Origin: Alisma plantago-aquatica
Taxonomy: Eukaryota; Streptophyta; Magnoliopsida; Alismatales; Alismataceae
Direction: 5' to 3'
Length of the DNA stretch: 64,000 nucleotides
Assembly (NCBI GenBank): GCA_963693085.1
Contig: OY856412.1
Location: 1,064,785,744 to 1,064,849,743, forward strand
Shown here in pieces: positions 35,857 through 49,544 of the stretch. How positions within the stretch are numbered: position 1 is the stretch's first letter; every line of letters begins with the position of its first letter. A program made the position numbers and the translations under genes. The notes under the pieces were generated by a model. The model was not told the DNA's origin. It searched no databases and worked only from the letters and a program-made list of their open reading frames with translations.

Positions 35857-36827
35857 TGTTAGATAATTTAGGTGTAAACGTTGTTACATGCAACAACAAA
35901 TAGTTGCAAATAATTAACAATTGCAGGTAGATCAAGATAAGATATACAAGAATAAAATATTGTAGGAGAACATAAATAAATGAGTAAGAAACTCCTGACC
36001 GGATCGTCCGATTGAGAAACAAGACACGTATATTTATATATGTATATATATACTTAAAGAAATCATTGCCTTACAATCCTTCGGATAAGCGATGTTCTTT
36101 CCGTCCATCCAGTCTTTAAGAATGCAGCAAAGTCTATATCCTTGGCTCATCTCGCTAACGCTTGACGCCAAGTCGCTCCGCATGTCTACTTGCGTTTAAC
36201 GTCGCTCTTCCGACACGTCAAATTGGTGTCAAAATATTTGCACCACAAGTGCAGCCCAGCGATCACAAGTACCACCACCCGGACAGATCGTGTCAAAGGA
36301 ATAGAAGGACAACATTGTTCGTCTCATTCAGAAGAAGGATCTCCATGAGACAACTTTTCCGAATACTCTCTTCATTTTGAAGACAAGTCTCGACAAAGCA
36401 GTAATTCAGATGGGCGAAGGAAAAGAAGAGAAACACTCCGTCAAAGGGACAAATCTCTCGTCTTTTGCAAATGGCGGATGACGGTTGCGCGTTTTGCGTA
36501 GAGAGGCTGAATTCATTGTGTGTCCAACCCTATTGACATGTTTCCCTTTTTATAACCCTTTCACACCCCACGTCCTAATCCTAGACGGATACGATCACTC
36601 AATCACTCTTGTAAACGAAACGTACACGTCTTTACAGTTAAGGAAAGGAGACCATTAATTATATATAAATAATTAACTTCATCTCTTATTCACATAACGG
36701 AAAGTTACTGAACTGTTTCAGAATTGTACACGAAACATACATATCTTAATCGTTAAGGAAAGGAGATCATTAATTATATAAATAATTAACTTCATGTTTT
36801 ATTCACATAACAGAAAGATGTTAAAAT
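35857..36827 (-). repeat. Right LTR (5' LTR) of copia A, outer part
   Basis: Parallels 21095 onward. It stops after 'gatgttaaaat', where element C begins; the missing 162 bases are found at 60736-60897. Summed length is 1133 against 1125 for the other LTR. Confidence 0.9.
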
Positions 36828-39624
36828 TGTGGGCTCCAAGCCGTAAATCACGAAGTAAACTCAGCGGAAGCGACTAATTAGCAGCGGAATTATGAAAATC
36901 ACTAAAAAAGTAAAACTTTTTAAGAAAAGATCTTTAAACCATAAAACTTCTTTATAAGAAACAAGATAAACAGTTTACATTATGTTTTAACATTACATCT
37001 CTGTTGAATCACTTTTCGAGTGATTATATACATGCAGATACAAAATCTCGAGGCTTAAAGCCAAAATCTCAGACCTATTGACTCCTAGGACCTGAGAGTA
37101 CAGAGACGACATAAGACATTCTATCTACAAGACTAGACAGTCATTATCTCCACCTGAGATTCACTGTTGCCCCTAATGTTGTTGCTGCTGTTGTTGCTCA
37201 TTCTTAGATGGGTTCCTTCGACCTTGACGTCTACCTAAAAAGTAGAATCCCACGGGGGTGAGACAATTGAATAATTGTCCCAGCGAGATTTATAACTCTC
37301 CGCCAGAAGCTTTGTTATTGCAATAAGGAATAACAGTACACAGTATAATTATTAACATTTAACAACATGTATAATGTCAAGTAAAACAACATTTCAATTA
37401 TAACCTAATTGAATATCAAAGCATATCTCCTTAAAGAATATGAAGAACATATATAAACAATGTAACATCAAACATTGTATCTCGTAGTTCAACCTAAGTA
37501 ATTATGTTACACGGATGATTATGTTTTCAAAACATTATTATGCCCTACGGAGATGAGGTATACCGCTCATACTCCAAACGACCATTACGAAATCGCGTCG
37601 GTACCATACATAGGTCATCAAAAGAGCCAGATTCTTATGACCTCATCTTCCTCAGTCAGTAAGAGGGTTTACTTGCAGGACATCTTGTGTCTCTGCTATG
37701 ATAGCTATCCAGGGTATTCTGGAACCTCCGGTATAGAGTCACAGTGGCATTTTGTATTCTCTTCGTCATCGAAAGATCTCTTGTTTATCTCTCATCGATG
37801 CGGTTTTGGTAATTTCCTCAGGAGATTGGTGATACATCATCCCGGTATGATATATAATGAAGGATTGATAGGGTAATGGTACATCCTACATCAATTCCTA
37901 CATTAGGACGTAAGGATATTCACGTCCATAATCCCCCATATACTCAAAAGTATATGATCCAAGAGTTCCCTTGGGAAAACCTGTTTCACCATCATTTGGT
38001 CTCTAACAATGATGGATCTATGGTCAGGGCCACTTAAGTACATTTCAGTATTCTTTTAACATCATGCATGTTTTCAAAAATAAACCATCAAAACAACTGC
38101 TATAAAGAAAGAATACTAAATGTATCAACTCACATCAATTATCATATGGATATCAATTCTTAACCATTTCATTATTATGATTCATGAATAGGGGTGTTCA
38201 AACCCTTAAACCATCATAAGTCATCTAATTATCATGACCTTGATGTTTCTCAAGGCTCTTACAACCCATTAATCTCATATGTTGCCACTCGAACTTAGGC
38301 AGCATGGCATATATCACTATTCAAAAAGCCTATAGTATGCTTTCGGTGAATATGATATCATAACCTTTACCTGGCTATGATCATTTCTTTATAAGAATCT
38401 GCAGGGTCAACTCAATTCATAATAATAAACAATTCATCTCCGAGTCAATAATTTATAAGCAGGAATAACATTTCAATTCAAGGTTGTACCTTCATGTCTT
38501 CACTAAAGCTTGGTTCCCATTATTTAAATCAATTAGGGTTATTCAATCCTTTTATTATAATAGGGAATAATGATTCCTCATCTCATACTTCAATCATGAA
38601 AAATCATGCTTAAAAGCATAACCTAGAGTTAGGGTTTATCCCACTAAATTACGATTATTAAATCCCTTTTCCCTATAAGGCATAAGAATTCCTTATTTTG
38701 TAATTTGTTCACAGGGTTTCATGCTTGAAAGCATAACCCAGGATTAGGGTTAACGTACCCCATCTTTCAATAGTTAGGGTTTCCTGTTCATGTTATCATT
38801 CCAACCCTAGCATACTACTCCACCACTCGTGGGAGCATACAAGGACATGATGAATGTTTACTTTCGATTATAATACTCATTGAATATCATTAATCATCAT
38901 CAATTCTAAGTATTAGCCCATTTCTCCTTCATATCATATTACGGTTACATCATACTCATTGATTTGGCTTACTCTCCTCTCAAGATGTAATAATCTACAC
39001 TTATTGAGTACATTGAGTCCATTATGCCCCTATTACAGGTAATTTCTTATCACTTACTCTTTGTGCCCTCTTGTTTAAGTATAATGGTTTAGAGGTTCAT
39101 TAATATATGATACCTTGGGATGTTGAATGTGATATCTATCATATCTTGATGTATCACTTCCTCCTCATTATTATCTTACTTGAGATAATTGGTTAACTTA
39201 GTATTAATATATTTCTCTTTTAATACTTTATTTCACTAACTTAATTCTTCCCTCATATGGTTCATGTATCATATATCAGAATTAACCAATTATCTTTTAA
39301 TGATATAGGGTTAAACATTGTTGTTGTAGGATAAACCATCATCAACTATTCTAGGTATCTCCATTTTCAGGATGTTATCTACATCATGCTTTGATATACA
39401 TCATGTCTAAGAGTTTCATGCCCATCCTTATTATAAGGTGTAAATCATTTGCTCATTCATAAAGACATTTGGATCTAGGCATCATTTTACTTCTTAATTC
39501 CTTATTTGTTGAGATTACCACATTTATCATTCACAGGACTCACTAACCCTATGTTATATGCTTATGACATAATGGTCTTGTATGATTGTTTTAGCTACAC
39601 CCAAAACTTTTCAATTTCTTTTTA

Positions 39625-39705
39625 AAACACCACGGTCGTGCTCCCTTGCACGATCGTGCAAGGGAAAGCTACAATGGTCGTGCTTCTTAGTATGGTCGTG
39701 TTGTT
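39625..39705. repeat. ACGGTCGTGC inverted repeats in LTR C
   Basis: 'cacggtcgtgctcccttgc' is followed by its near complement 'gcacgatcgtgcaaggga', giving a stem of about 15 bp, and the core appears twice more downstream. The same cluster lies at 47465-47540 in the right LTR. Confidence 0.75.
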
Positions 39706-40429
39706 ATCAACATACCTCGATTGATTTCTAGGGTTAGGGTTTATTCACCTCAATCAGGGTAATCAAACCCCTTTAGCTTACAAGGCATAAAGGTTCCTCA
39801 CTTTATAATTCATTCATAGGATTTCATACTTAAAGGTATAATCTAGAATTATTCCTTTCATCACATCACCCTAAATTAGGGTTTACTATTCTCATTACAT
39901 GATATTACCCTAGAATTAGGGTTTACTATTCACTTCATGGTGAATTTAGCTCATAGCTTCACCATGTATGAAATTATCCTCATTGATGCCTTCAAATTAG
40001 GTTAAGATTCATTAATCACTATAACTAGGGTTTCTATGATCTCACCTTGATGGATCATACCCTAATTATGTACATTCATTCATGTTGAATGTATTTTCTT
40101 GAATTTCATTTATATTAGGAGTCTTCTCTCTCCTCTCACTAATAGATGGTGCTTACATCACTCTATATTAGGTTAGGTCATGTCAACTTTGGTTAACATA
40201 AGTCAAGTCACAACTATCATGTCATTAGGGTTTGCTTAATCAAGGGGGTGTTGTCTACTTGAACCCTTCAAGAGTACATTGGTAATGTTCACCATTAACC
40301 ATAACATGGGTCAATCTACTAAGACCTTAAGCCCTTAAAGTCTTTAGGTATCATTAGGGTTTGAGTTAATCAACTATTGAATCATCTAAGCCTTCAAGGC
40401 ATTAGGCATTCTTAACCCTAAAAGTCCCC

Positions 40430-41610
40430 AAACGGTTTCACACTTCAACCTCTAAATGGTTTTGAAACCGCATGGAGGAGTTGATCGTTTGGTATCTTTG
40501 ACCTTGAAGACCGCATGACACTCAAGACTGTTTGACCTTAAATGGTCTTGAAACCATTTGATCATGCTGACCGTTTGGACATGGTTGACTTTGAAACCGT
40601 TTGATCAAACCGCATGACCAAACCGCATTTCCAAACCGCATGACCAAACCGCATGGGTTGAAACGGTTTTGAAACCGTTTGAGCCCAAACAGTCTTGAGA
40701 CCGTTTGGACTCAAACGGTCATGAGACCGTTTGGTCCAAATGCCTCAAAACCGCATGGACCTAGAAGGTACATCAACACTTGCAATTGATTAGGGTTTTC
40801 AATGTTGAACCCCTCAATTGACGTCATACATGTTAACCACTTATCAATATGAGCCCATTAGGGTTATCCTTAACCAATTGAACACTCAATTGACCCTCAA
40901 TTAATAGACAATTAGGGTTGAAACCAATTGAATTAGGGTTTGTAATCGATCAACCATCAACATACATCAACATGAATCTAACTGAAGTTGAACCCATCAA
41001 TTGTCACCCAATTGGGCGATGACTTGGCCCAAACGGTCTTGAGATCGTTTGGACATCCTCCAAACGGTCTTGAGACCGTTTGCCCAAAGTCACACCAAAA
41101 ACTAAGTCCATTTGTTAAAGGTTAAACCCTAATTTAGTCACAAATCAGCACTTTTGATTAATTCAACAACCTATTGTGATTGGACCTTCAACTGATCAAA
41201 TTACCATAACCCTAGACCTCCAAACGGTCTTGGGTGACCACAAAACGGTCTTGGGACCATTTGGGTGATCCCAAAATGGTTTTGAAACCATTTGGGCCAC
41301 TCAACCTAAACTTCAACAAAATTGATCCATTGAAATCAGCAATTGAACCCGATTAGGGTTTAGGTGATTAAAGTGCCTTCAACTTGGGATTTACTTACAA
41401 TTAGATGGTGATTATTTGTAGGTAATTAGTTCATGATGTGTCCAGCAAAACCTCAAATGGTCAATGCTTAGTCAACCCTATCAAATGGTTTTGAAACCGT
41501 TTGAGTCTAAACGGTTTTGCAAACCGCATGAGATCAAACGGTTTTGAAACCGTTTGGTCCCAAACGGTTTTGCAAACCGTTTGGACCATAGGTGGGGGAC
41601 CGTTTGATAA
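40430..41610. repeat. Array of AAACGGT..ACCGTTT palindromes in left LTR C
   Basis: More than twenty copies of the self-complementary AAACGGTTTTGAAACCGTTT or variants (TCTTGAGA centre), often as half sites, and an alternative AAACCGCATG half site. Densest at 40430-40760, with further groups near 41030-41080, 41220-41300 and 41480-41610. Confidence 0.9.
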
Positions 41611-42796
41611 AGTTGCCTAGTTATTCACGCCCATCATCATCTACCTTGAGACCAAGGTCTGTTCTTCATGGATTGCTTGCAAGATTGCAAGGAAAGGTAG
41701 GGGAAAGAAGAACAAACTACTAATTCACAAGAAAGAAGATATGCATAACATAGAAAAGGGTTTAGAGTTATAAAATCCGCCTTAAGGTTGTCCCTAGAGT
41801 TCCAAGCTTCCAAGATTACAAGCCTTTAATGGTGTATTGAGCTCCACAAGTCGGCCAAGGGTTCTTCTCCAAGAATTGGTTGGGAAAGGTCGGCTAGAAA
41901 GAGGAACCAAGTAAGAAAGATCATAAAACCAACCTTGCACCATGGTTTCCTCCATAAATCCGAGCAAGAAGATGACCCAAGCTTACCTAGAATTCCTTAG
42001 ACGTTCTCCTCTGCTCCAAAGCTCTGCCTTCAGTTGGTTTAGCAAGGGGATAAGTGAAGGAAGTGAAGAAACGATCGTTTAGTTGTAAAGGATGGATGAC
42101 TATATACCTTAGGGGGTATTTCCAAGATAGTGATAACTATTTCACTTATTCTCATCTAGGTTCTTATATTCTTCTAGGCACGTTTTTCCTTCTCCAAAAT
42201 TAAACTAAACTCCTTCTAAAACCAATGGCTAAAGGCAAAGAAGGTCAACTTATTACTAAGGTGCATATATAAAAAGGGTCTCTTTATTTACAACTTGGTG
42301 ATTTAATTACAAGGGTTATCATTCTTATTTGATTATTCAATTGAAGTTCCCTCTTCATCATTCTTACTATAAATGGTGCCAAGAGTCATAAAAGATACTC
42401 TAAAAGGTGTATTTTACATGTTACATCTCATGTTTTGGGTAAATTGCACATTACACCAAAATTAGGGTTTTAAGCACAAGGATTGCTCCACAAGCTGCAT
42501 CTTGATGCCCAAGCTTGGAGAATCAATCATACTTCATCATATTCATACTTATGATGCCTTAACAACAAAGGAACATCACATGTGTAATTTTCAAGTTAAC
42601 CCCTCTAATTGGGTAATTTCCACATAGGTCCCTATATTACAAAACAATACTACAACATTGTTTAAAAAGGACAGAAATAGAAATATATGTTCTTCAGAAG
42701 CTTTAATTACATATCAAGAGCTAATCACAAGCATCTAATTACATAGTTAAGCAAAACACCTAGGGTTAGTTCATAACCCAGGTCAGGTATGTTACA

Positions 42797-43761
42797 AATT
42801 ATAAACCCCTAACAAGGATTTCATCCCCAAAATCCCGGAAAGAAAAGGGAAAGTAGATATTATTTAAGCATCATATTATCACATCTTTAGATATCATTTC
42901 ATTGTCAGGGAGACGTTATAGAGTTTTGATAAACTTTTCTTGAGATCATACTCTTACTCTGTTATTTATTTGAGAACATATAAGTGTTTTCACACCTTGA
43001 TTGTGTCATCACATCCGATAACACCATACTAACTTTCCTTATTATATGCACTAAATATCTCCTTAGTTATACATTATCTTATCATATAGAAAAGTTATTT
43101 GTCAAATGATGACTCATTTGACAGGTATCTTGGAGAAGGATATGTTTATGAAAGGCATAAACCCCTAACAAGTGATGTTCATATTGTAACCTTTTTCATC
43201 CTTTTATCTCGGGACATTACTTATTATATATATTCTCACCTTAGACCCAAAGTCTAGGTTAAACTGATACCTTTATAAGTATTCACCACATATACATCTT
43301 TATTATTATTCTTACAATTTTACTATTCAAGGTTGACCTCCTTTATTCTTATATTTCTTATTTCATTGTACTCATTAGATTGTCTCAAAATGACTGCTTG
43401 ATCAGAGCAATTAACATGATAACAATCTAGGAGTTTCCATATTTACTTTATCATCAGCAACTGTATACCTGGCCAGGGTATATAAATACTGAGATAAGGT
43501 AATATGCACTTATATACAACCATATTCCTTCTCTTTTCTTATCATCACAAGTACAAATATTAATCTTATTGAATTTTCTATCCAGACCAATTCTTTAACA
43601 CCTCATCCTCTTATGGAGGTAAGCATGTAGCATGAAACATCTATTTTACACAACATTATAAGTCTTTATATGACTAATCAAAGAAGGTTCAATCAATTGA
43701 TTTTTTCAAATTTTCTCCAAAAGATCATAAAAAGACATATAAGAAATACCATTTATTTTGT
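42797..43761. other. 3' interior of element C between gag and the LTR
   Basis: AT-rich with no reading frame or pol motif on either strand. On the minus strand 'GTTAGGGGTTTATAATT' precedes the 3' LTR and may be a weak polypurine tract. Confidence 0.55.
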
Positions 43762-44505
43762 CTAACATGTCAGGGCTCGAGGATTATTCATTATCTCAGG
43801 CTGATTTTGCCTCAGAGGTTGATTTGCCATAACATTTCTGGTTGGGCAATCTCTTACCAGATGCCCTACCTGCCCACATTGATAGCAAGTTCTGGGTCCT
43901 CGGTGTGGTCTAAAGGGTTCCTTACCCTTTCTGGATAACCATGGCCTTGGTGTACTAGGTCCTAGTTGTGTTGGTGACACCAGAAACTTCTTCCTTTTGG
44001 TACTACCAGGTCTCTGCTCCTGGGTTTGGATAGTCCTTTTCTCGATTCTTCCCTTATTTTTCTTTTCTGGACAATTACAACTGATATGTCTAGGCTTCCT
44101 ACACCTATAGTAGGTCCTGGTTTCTGGTTGTATTCTAACCCCTATATTACTGTTCATTGATTCAGCAGACTGAGGTTGAGCACAAGCTTGTTATAAGTTC
44201 AATGCTTCATCATTTACCATTGCTTCAACCTACTGTTGTGGACTACATATTCTGTTGATATCCAAAACATCATCATTAGGAGCTGGTAATCTGGGTTGCA
44301 TTGCTAGTGCTTGATCCACTAGATACATCATGGTTGCCCTAAATTTCCCAGTAGTGATCCATAAGGAAGGATTCCTTATCATGGTTGGATTGGCTAGGGG
44401 GATCTCAAGTAATTGTCCCTCTCTTACTTGCTCTTCTGCACCTCTTCTTGGTGTAGCATTGTTTCTCTCTGCAGCAAACTCCTCGTCCGATCCAGTCATC
44501 TTCAA
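43762..44505 (-). pseudogene. Element C gag with two zinc knuckles
   Basis: One minus-strand frame of about 248 codons starts at ATG 44505, about 110 bases after the primer site, and ends with a TAG/TAA stop at 43762-43764. It encodes the C-terminal part of a gag nucleocapsid protein. An N-terminal acidic segment is followed by 'MMYLVDQALAMQP'. There is a degenerate knuckle 'YYRCRKPRHISCNCP' (first Cys changed to Tyr), a basic Pro/Ser linker, and an intact CCHC knuckle 'CYQCGQVGHLVRDC'. Two in-frame stops (44230-44232 and about 18 codons further on) split it. Short length and absence of the matrix/capsid part suggest a reduced gag. Double knuckles of this type are commoner in Ty3/gypsy gags, but with no pol the superfamily is undecided. 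Confidence 0.8.
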
Positions 44506-44614
44506 GTTCTTCTCCTCCTATGTGAGAAGAAGATACCATCAGATACACTAAATGACACTTAGAAAAGACTCTACTACCTAAGTCCTATATCTCTGTAGAC
44601 TCGGCGAACCTAGA

Positions 44615-44626
44615 GCTCTGATACCA
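44615..44626 (-). promoter_or_regulatory. Primer binding site of element C
   Basis: Minus-strand TGGTATCAGAGC, six bases from the LTR edge at 44633, is an exact match to the plant initiator-methionine tRNA 3' end complement. Confidence 0.92.
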
Positions 44627-47464
44627 CTTAATTGTGGGCTCCAAACCGTAAATCATGAAGTAAACTCAGCAGAAGCGACTAATTAGCAGTGAAATTATGA
44701 AAATCACTAAAAATTTAAAACTTTTTAAGAAAAGATCTTTAAACCATAAAACTTCTTTATAAGAAACAAGATAAACAGTTTACATTATGTTTTAACATTA
44801 CATCTCTGTTGAATCACCTTTTGGGTGATTATATAAATGCAGATACAAAATCTCGAGGCTTAAAGCCAAAATCTCAAACCTGTTGAGTTCTAGGACCTGA
44901 GAGTATAGAGATGACATAAGACATTCTATCTACAAGACTAGACAGTCAGTATCTCCACCTGAGATTCACTGTTGCCCCTGATGCTGTTGATGTTGTTGTT
45001 GCTCATTTTTAGATGGGTTCCTTCGACCTCGACGTCTACCTAAAAAGTAGAATCACACGGGGGTGAGACAATTGAATAATTGTCCCAGCGAGAGTTATGA
45101 TTCTCCGCCAGAAGCTTTATTATTGCAATAAGGAATAACAATAAGCAGTATAATTATTAACATTTAATAGCAGGTTTAATGTCAAGTAAAACAACATTTC
45201 AATTATAACCTAATTGAATATCAAAGCATATCTCCTTAAAGAATATAAAGAACATATATAAACAATGTAACATCAAACATTGTATCTCGTAGTTCAACCT
45301 AAGTAATTATGCTACACGGCTGATTATGTTTTCAAAACATTATTATGCCCGCGGAGATAAGGTATACCGCCCATACTCCAACCGACCATTACGAAATTGC
45401 GTCGGTACCATACATAGGTCATCAAAAGAACCAGATTCTTATGACCTCATCTTCCTCACTCAGTAAGAGGATTTACTTGCAGTACATCTTGTGTCTCTGC
45501 TATGATAGCTATCCAGGGTATTCTAGAACCTTCGCTATAGAGTCACAGTGGCATTCTGTACTCTCTTCATCATCGAAAGATCTCTTGTTTATCTCTCATC
45601 GATGTGATTTTGGTAATTTCCTCAGGAGATTGGTGATACATCATCCCAATATGATATATAATGAAGGATTGATAGGGTAGTGGTACATCCTACAAAAATT
45701 CCTACATTAGGACGTAAGGATATTCCTGTCTATAATCCCTCATATACTCAAAAGTATATGATCCATGAGTTCCCTTGGGAAAACCTATTTCACCATCATT
45801 TGGTCACTGACAATGATGGATCTATGGTCAGGGCCCTACATGATATCATTATACTTGATTACTTAAGTAAATTTCAGTATTCTTTTAACATCATGCATGT
45901 TTTCAAACATAAACCATCAAAACAACTACTATAAAGAAAAAATACTAAATGTATCAAGTTTAACTCACATCAATTATCATATGGTTATCAATTCTTAACC
46001 ATTTCATTATTATGATTCAAGAATAGGGGTGTTCAAACCCTTAAACCATCATAAGTCATCTAATTATCATGACCTTGATGTTGCTCAAGGCTCTTACAGC
46101 CCATTAATCTCATATGTTGCCACTCAAACTTAGGCAACATGGCATATATCACTATTCATAAAGCCTACAATATGCTTTCAGTGAATATGATATCATAACC
46201 TTTACCTGGCTATGATCATTTCTTTATAAGAACCTGCATGGTCAACTCAATTGATAATAATAAATAATTCATCTCCGTGTCAATAATTTATAAGCAGGAA
46301 TAACCTTTCAATTCAAGGTTGTACGATCATGTCTTCACTAAAGCTTGGTTCCCATTATTTAAATCATTTAGGGTTATTCAATCCCTTTTATTATAATAGG
46401 GAATAATGATTCCTCATCTCATACTTCAATCATGAAGAATCATGCTTAAAAGCATAACCTGGAGTTAGGGTTTATCCCACTCAATTAAGGTTATTAAATC
46501 CCTTTGCCCTATAAGGCATAAGAATTCCTTATTTTGTAATTTGTTCACAGGGTTTCATGCTTGAAAGCATAACCCATGATTAGGGTTAACGTACCCCATC
46601 TTTCAATAGTTAGGGTTTCCTTTTCATGTTATCATTCCAATCCTAGCATACTACTCCACCACTCTTGGGAGCATACAAGGACATGATGAATGTTTACTTT
46701 CGATTATAATACTCATTGAATATCATTAATCATCATCAATTCTAAGTATTAGCCCATTTCTCCTTCATATCATATTACGGTTACATCATACTCATTGATT
46801 TGTCTTACTCTCCTCCCAAGATGTAATAATCTACACTTATTCAGTACATTGAGTCAATTATGCCCCTATTACAGGTAATTTCTTATCACTTACTCTTTGT
46901 GCCCTCTTGTTTAAGTATAATGGTTTAGAGGTTCATTAAGGTATGATACCTTGGGATGTTGAATGTGATATCTATCATATCTTGATGTATCACTTCCTCC
47001 TCATTATTATCTTACTTGAGATAATTGGTTAACTTAGTATTAATATATTTCTCTTTTAATACTTTATTTCACTAACTTAATTCTTCCCTCATATGGTGCA
47101 TGTATCATATATCAGAATTAACCAATTATCTTTTAATGATATAGGGTTAAACATTGTTGTTGTAGGATAAACCATCATCAACTATTCTAGGTATCTCCAC
47201 TTTCAGGATGTTATCTACATCATGCTTTGATATACATCATCTCTAAGAGTTTCATGCCCATCCTTATTATAAGATGTAAAGCATTTGCTCATTCAAAAAG
47301 ACATTTGGATCTAGGCATCATTTTACTTCTTAATTCCTTATTTATTGAGATTACCACATTTATCATTCACATGACTCACTAACCCTATGCTATATGCTTA
47401 TGACATAATTGTCTTGTATGATTGTTTTAGCTACACCCAAAACTTTTCAATTTCTTTATAAAAC

Positions 47465-47540
47465 ACCACGACCGTGCTTCCTTGCACGGTCGTGCAAGGG
47501 AAAGCTACCATGGTCGTGCTCCTTAGTACAGTCGTGCTGT
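47465..47540. repeat. ACGGTCGTGC inverted repeats, right LTR copy
   Basis: Counterpart of 39625-39705. One arm reads 'gcacggtcgtgcaaggga', more symmetric than the left-LTR copy. Confidence 0.7.
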
Positions 47541-48263
47541 TATCAACATACCTCGATTGATTTCTAGGGTTAGGGTTTATTCACCTCAATCAGGGTTACC
47601 AAACCCCTTTATCTTACAAGGCATAAAGGTTCCTCACTTTATAATTCATTCATAGGATTTCATACTTAAAGGTATAATCTAGAATTATTCCTTTCCTCAC
47701 ATCGCCCTAAATTAGGGTTTACTATTCTCATTACATGATATTAACCTAGAATTAGGGTTTACTATTCACATCATGGTGAATTGAGCTCATAGCTTCACCA
47801 TGTATGAAATTATCCTCATTGATACCTTCAAATGAGGTTAATATTCATTAATCACTATAATTAGGGTTTTTATGATCTCACCTTGATGGATCATACCCTA
47901 ATTATGTACATTCATTCATGTTGAATGTATTTGCTTGACTTTCATTTGTATTAGGAGTCTTCTCTCTCCTCTCACTAATAGATGGTGATTACATCACTCT
48001 AGATTAGGTTAGGTCAAGTCAACTTTGGTTAACATAAGTCAAGTCACCACTATCATGTCATTAGGGTTTGTTTAATCAAGGGGGTGTTGTCTACTTGAAC
48101 CCTTCAAGAGTACATTGGTTATGTTCACCATTAACCATAACATGGGTCAATATACTAAGCACTTAACCCCTTAAAGTCTTTAGGTATCATTAGGGTTTGA
48201 GTTAATCAACTATTGAATCATCTAAGCCTTTAAGGCATTAGGCATTCTTAACCCTAAAAGTCC

Positions 48264-49050
48264 CCAAACGATTTCACACTTCAACCTCCAAACAGTTTTG
48301 AAACCGCATGGAGGAGTTGACCGTTTGGTATCTTTGACCTTCAAGACCGAATGACCGTTTGACATTAAACGGTCTTGAAACCGTTTGATCATGTTGACCG
48401 TTTGGACATGGTTGACTTTGAAACTGTTTGATCAAACTGCATGACAAAACCGCATGGGTTGAAACAGTTTTGAAACCATTTGAGCCCAAACGGTCTTGAG
48501 ACCGTTTGGTCCAAATGCCTCAAAACCGCATGGATCTAGAAGGTACATCAACACTTGCAATTGATTAGGGTTTTCAATGTTGAACCCCTCAGTTGACCTC
48601 ATACATGTTAACCACTTTTCAATATGAGCTAATTAGGGTTATCCTTAACCAATTGAACACTCAATTGACCCTCACTTGATAGACAATTAGGGTTGAAACC
48701 AATTGAATTAGGGTTTGTAATCGATCAACCATCAACATACATCAACATGAATCTAACTGAAGTTGAACCCATCAATTGTCACCCAGTAGGGCCATGACTT
48801 GGACCAAACGGTCTTGAGATCATTTGGACATCCTCCAAATGGTCTTGAGACCGTTTTCCCAAAGTCACACCAAAAACTAAGTCTATTTGTTAAATGTTGA
48901 ACCCTAATTTAGTCATAAATCAGCACTTTTGATTATTTCAACAACCTATTGTGATTGGACCTTCAATTGATCAAATTACCATAACCCTAGACCTCCAAAC
49001 GGTCTTGGGTGACCACAAAATGGTCTTGGGAACAGTTTTGAAACCGTTTG
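48264..49050. repeat. AAACGGT..ACCGTTT palindrome array, right LTR, first part
   Basis: Counterpart of 40430-41300. Several sites have lost the core CG by C-to-T or G-to-A change relative to the left LTR. The array is continued beyond the CACTA at 58980-59135. Confidence 0.85.
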
Positions 49051-49142
49051 GGCCACTCAACCCAAACTTCAAAAAAATTGATCCATTCAAATCAGCAATT
49101 GAACCCAATTAGGGTTTAGGTGATTAAAGTGCCATCAACTTG

Positions 49143-49495
49143 CACTACTACAAAAACATCATTCAGTGGCACTTTTAGTGGCATCGGTTATTTAGGAAAA
49201 CCGACCCCTATTTTACATAGGCATCGGTTATTTATGCTCACCGACGTCTATATTCGAAGACCAGCCAGACACGGGTACCGCTTTGTATTCAGCGTCGGTC
49301 ATTTATAACAGACCGACGTCTAAAAATAGCCCGCGAAAATCAATTTTCGAGCGAACTTTTTTCATCTCCTACAGCGTCGGTTTTGTAACTATTAACCGAC
49401 GCCTATGTAAATGAAAATTTGCGTGAAAAATTAGGGTAAAGGTTGCATTGTTGGGCGTCAGTGTATTACTATCAACCGACGCCTTTAGAAACTTA
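49143..49495. repeat. 5' terminal inverted repeat and subterminal repeats of the CACTA
   Basis: After the terminus, 'cggttattta' flanked by 'gcgtcgg' / 'accgacg(c/t)c' units recurs about six times in both orientations up to 49490. Expected TnpA-binding region by analogy with En/Spm. Confidence 0.85.
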
Positions 49496-49544
49496 ATAGA
49501 CCCGCGCGACGCCCGTTAGGCACCTACCTGTTCCATTGTGTTCA

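Larger units (their letters stand above)
36828..42796 (-). repeat. Left LTR (3' LTR) of element C, 5969 bp, uninterrupted
   Basis: Shows the unoccupied target sites of the CACTA (near 41385-41390, 'caacttgggattt') and of the MITE (near 42370-42375, 'actataaatgg'). A plus-strand frame at 37553-37876 reappears in the other LTR at 45345-45680 but is antisense to the element and unlike any family. No host gene was seen inside. Confidence 0.9.

Noticed and set aside
37553..37876. Frame conserved between both LTRs of element C (also 45345-45680)
   Set aside because: Conservation is explained by LTR identity, the frame is antisense to the element, and it resembles no family.
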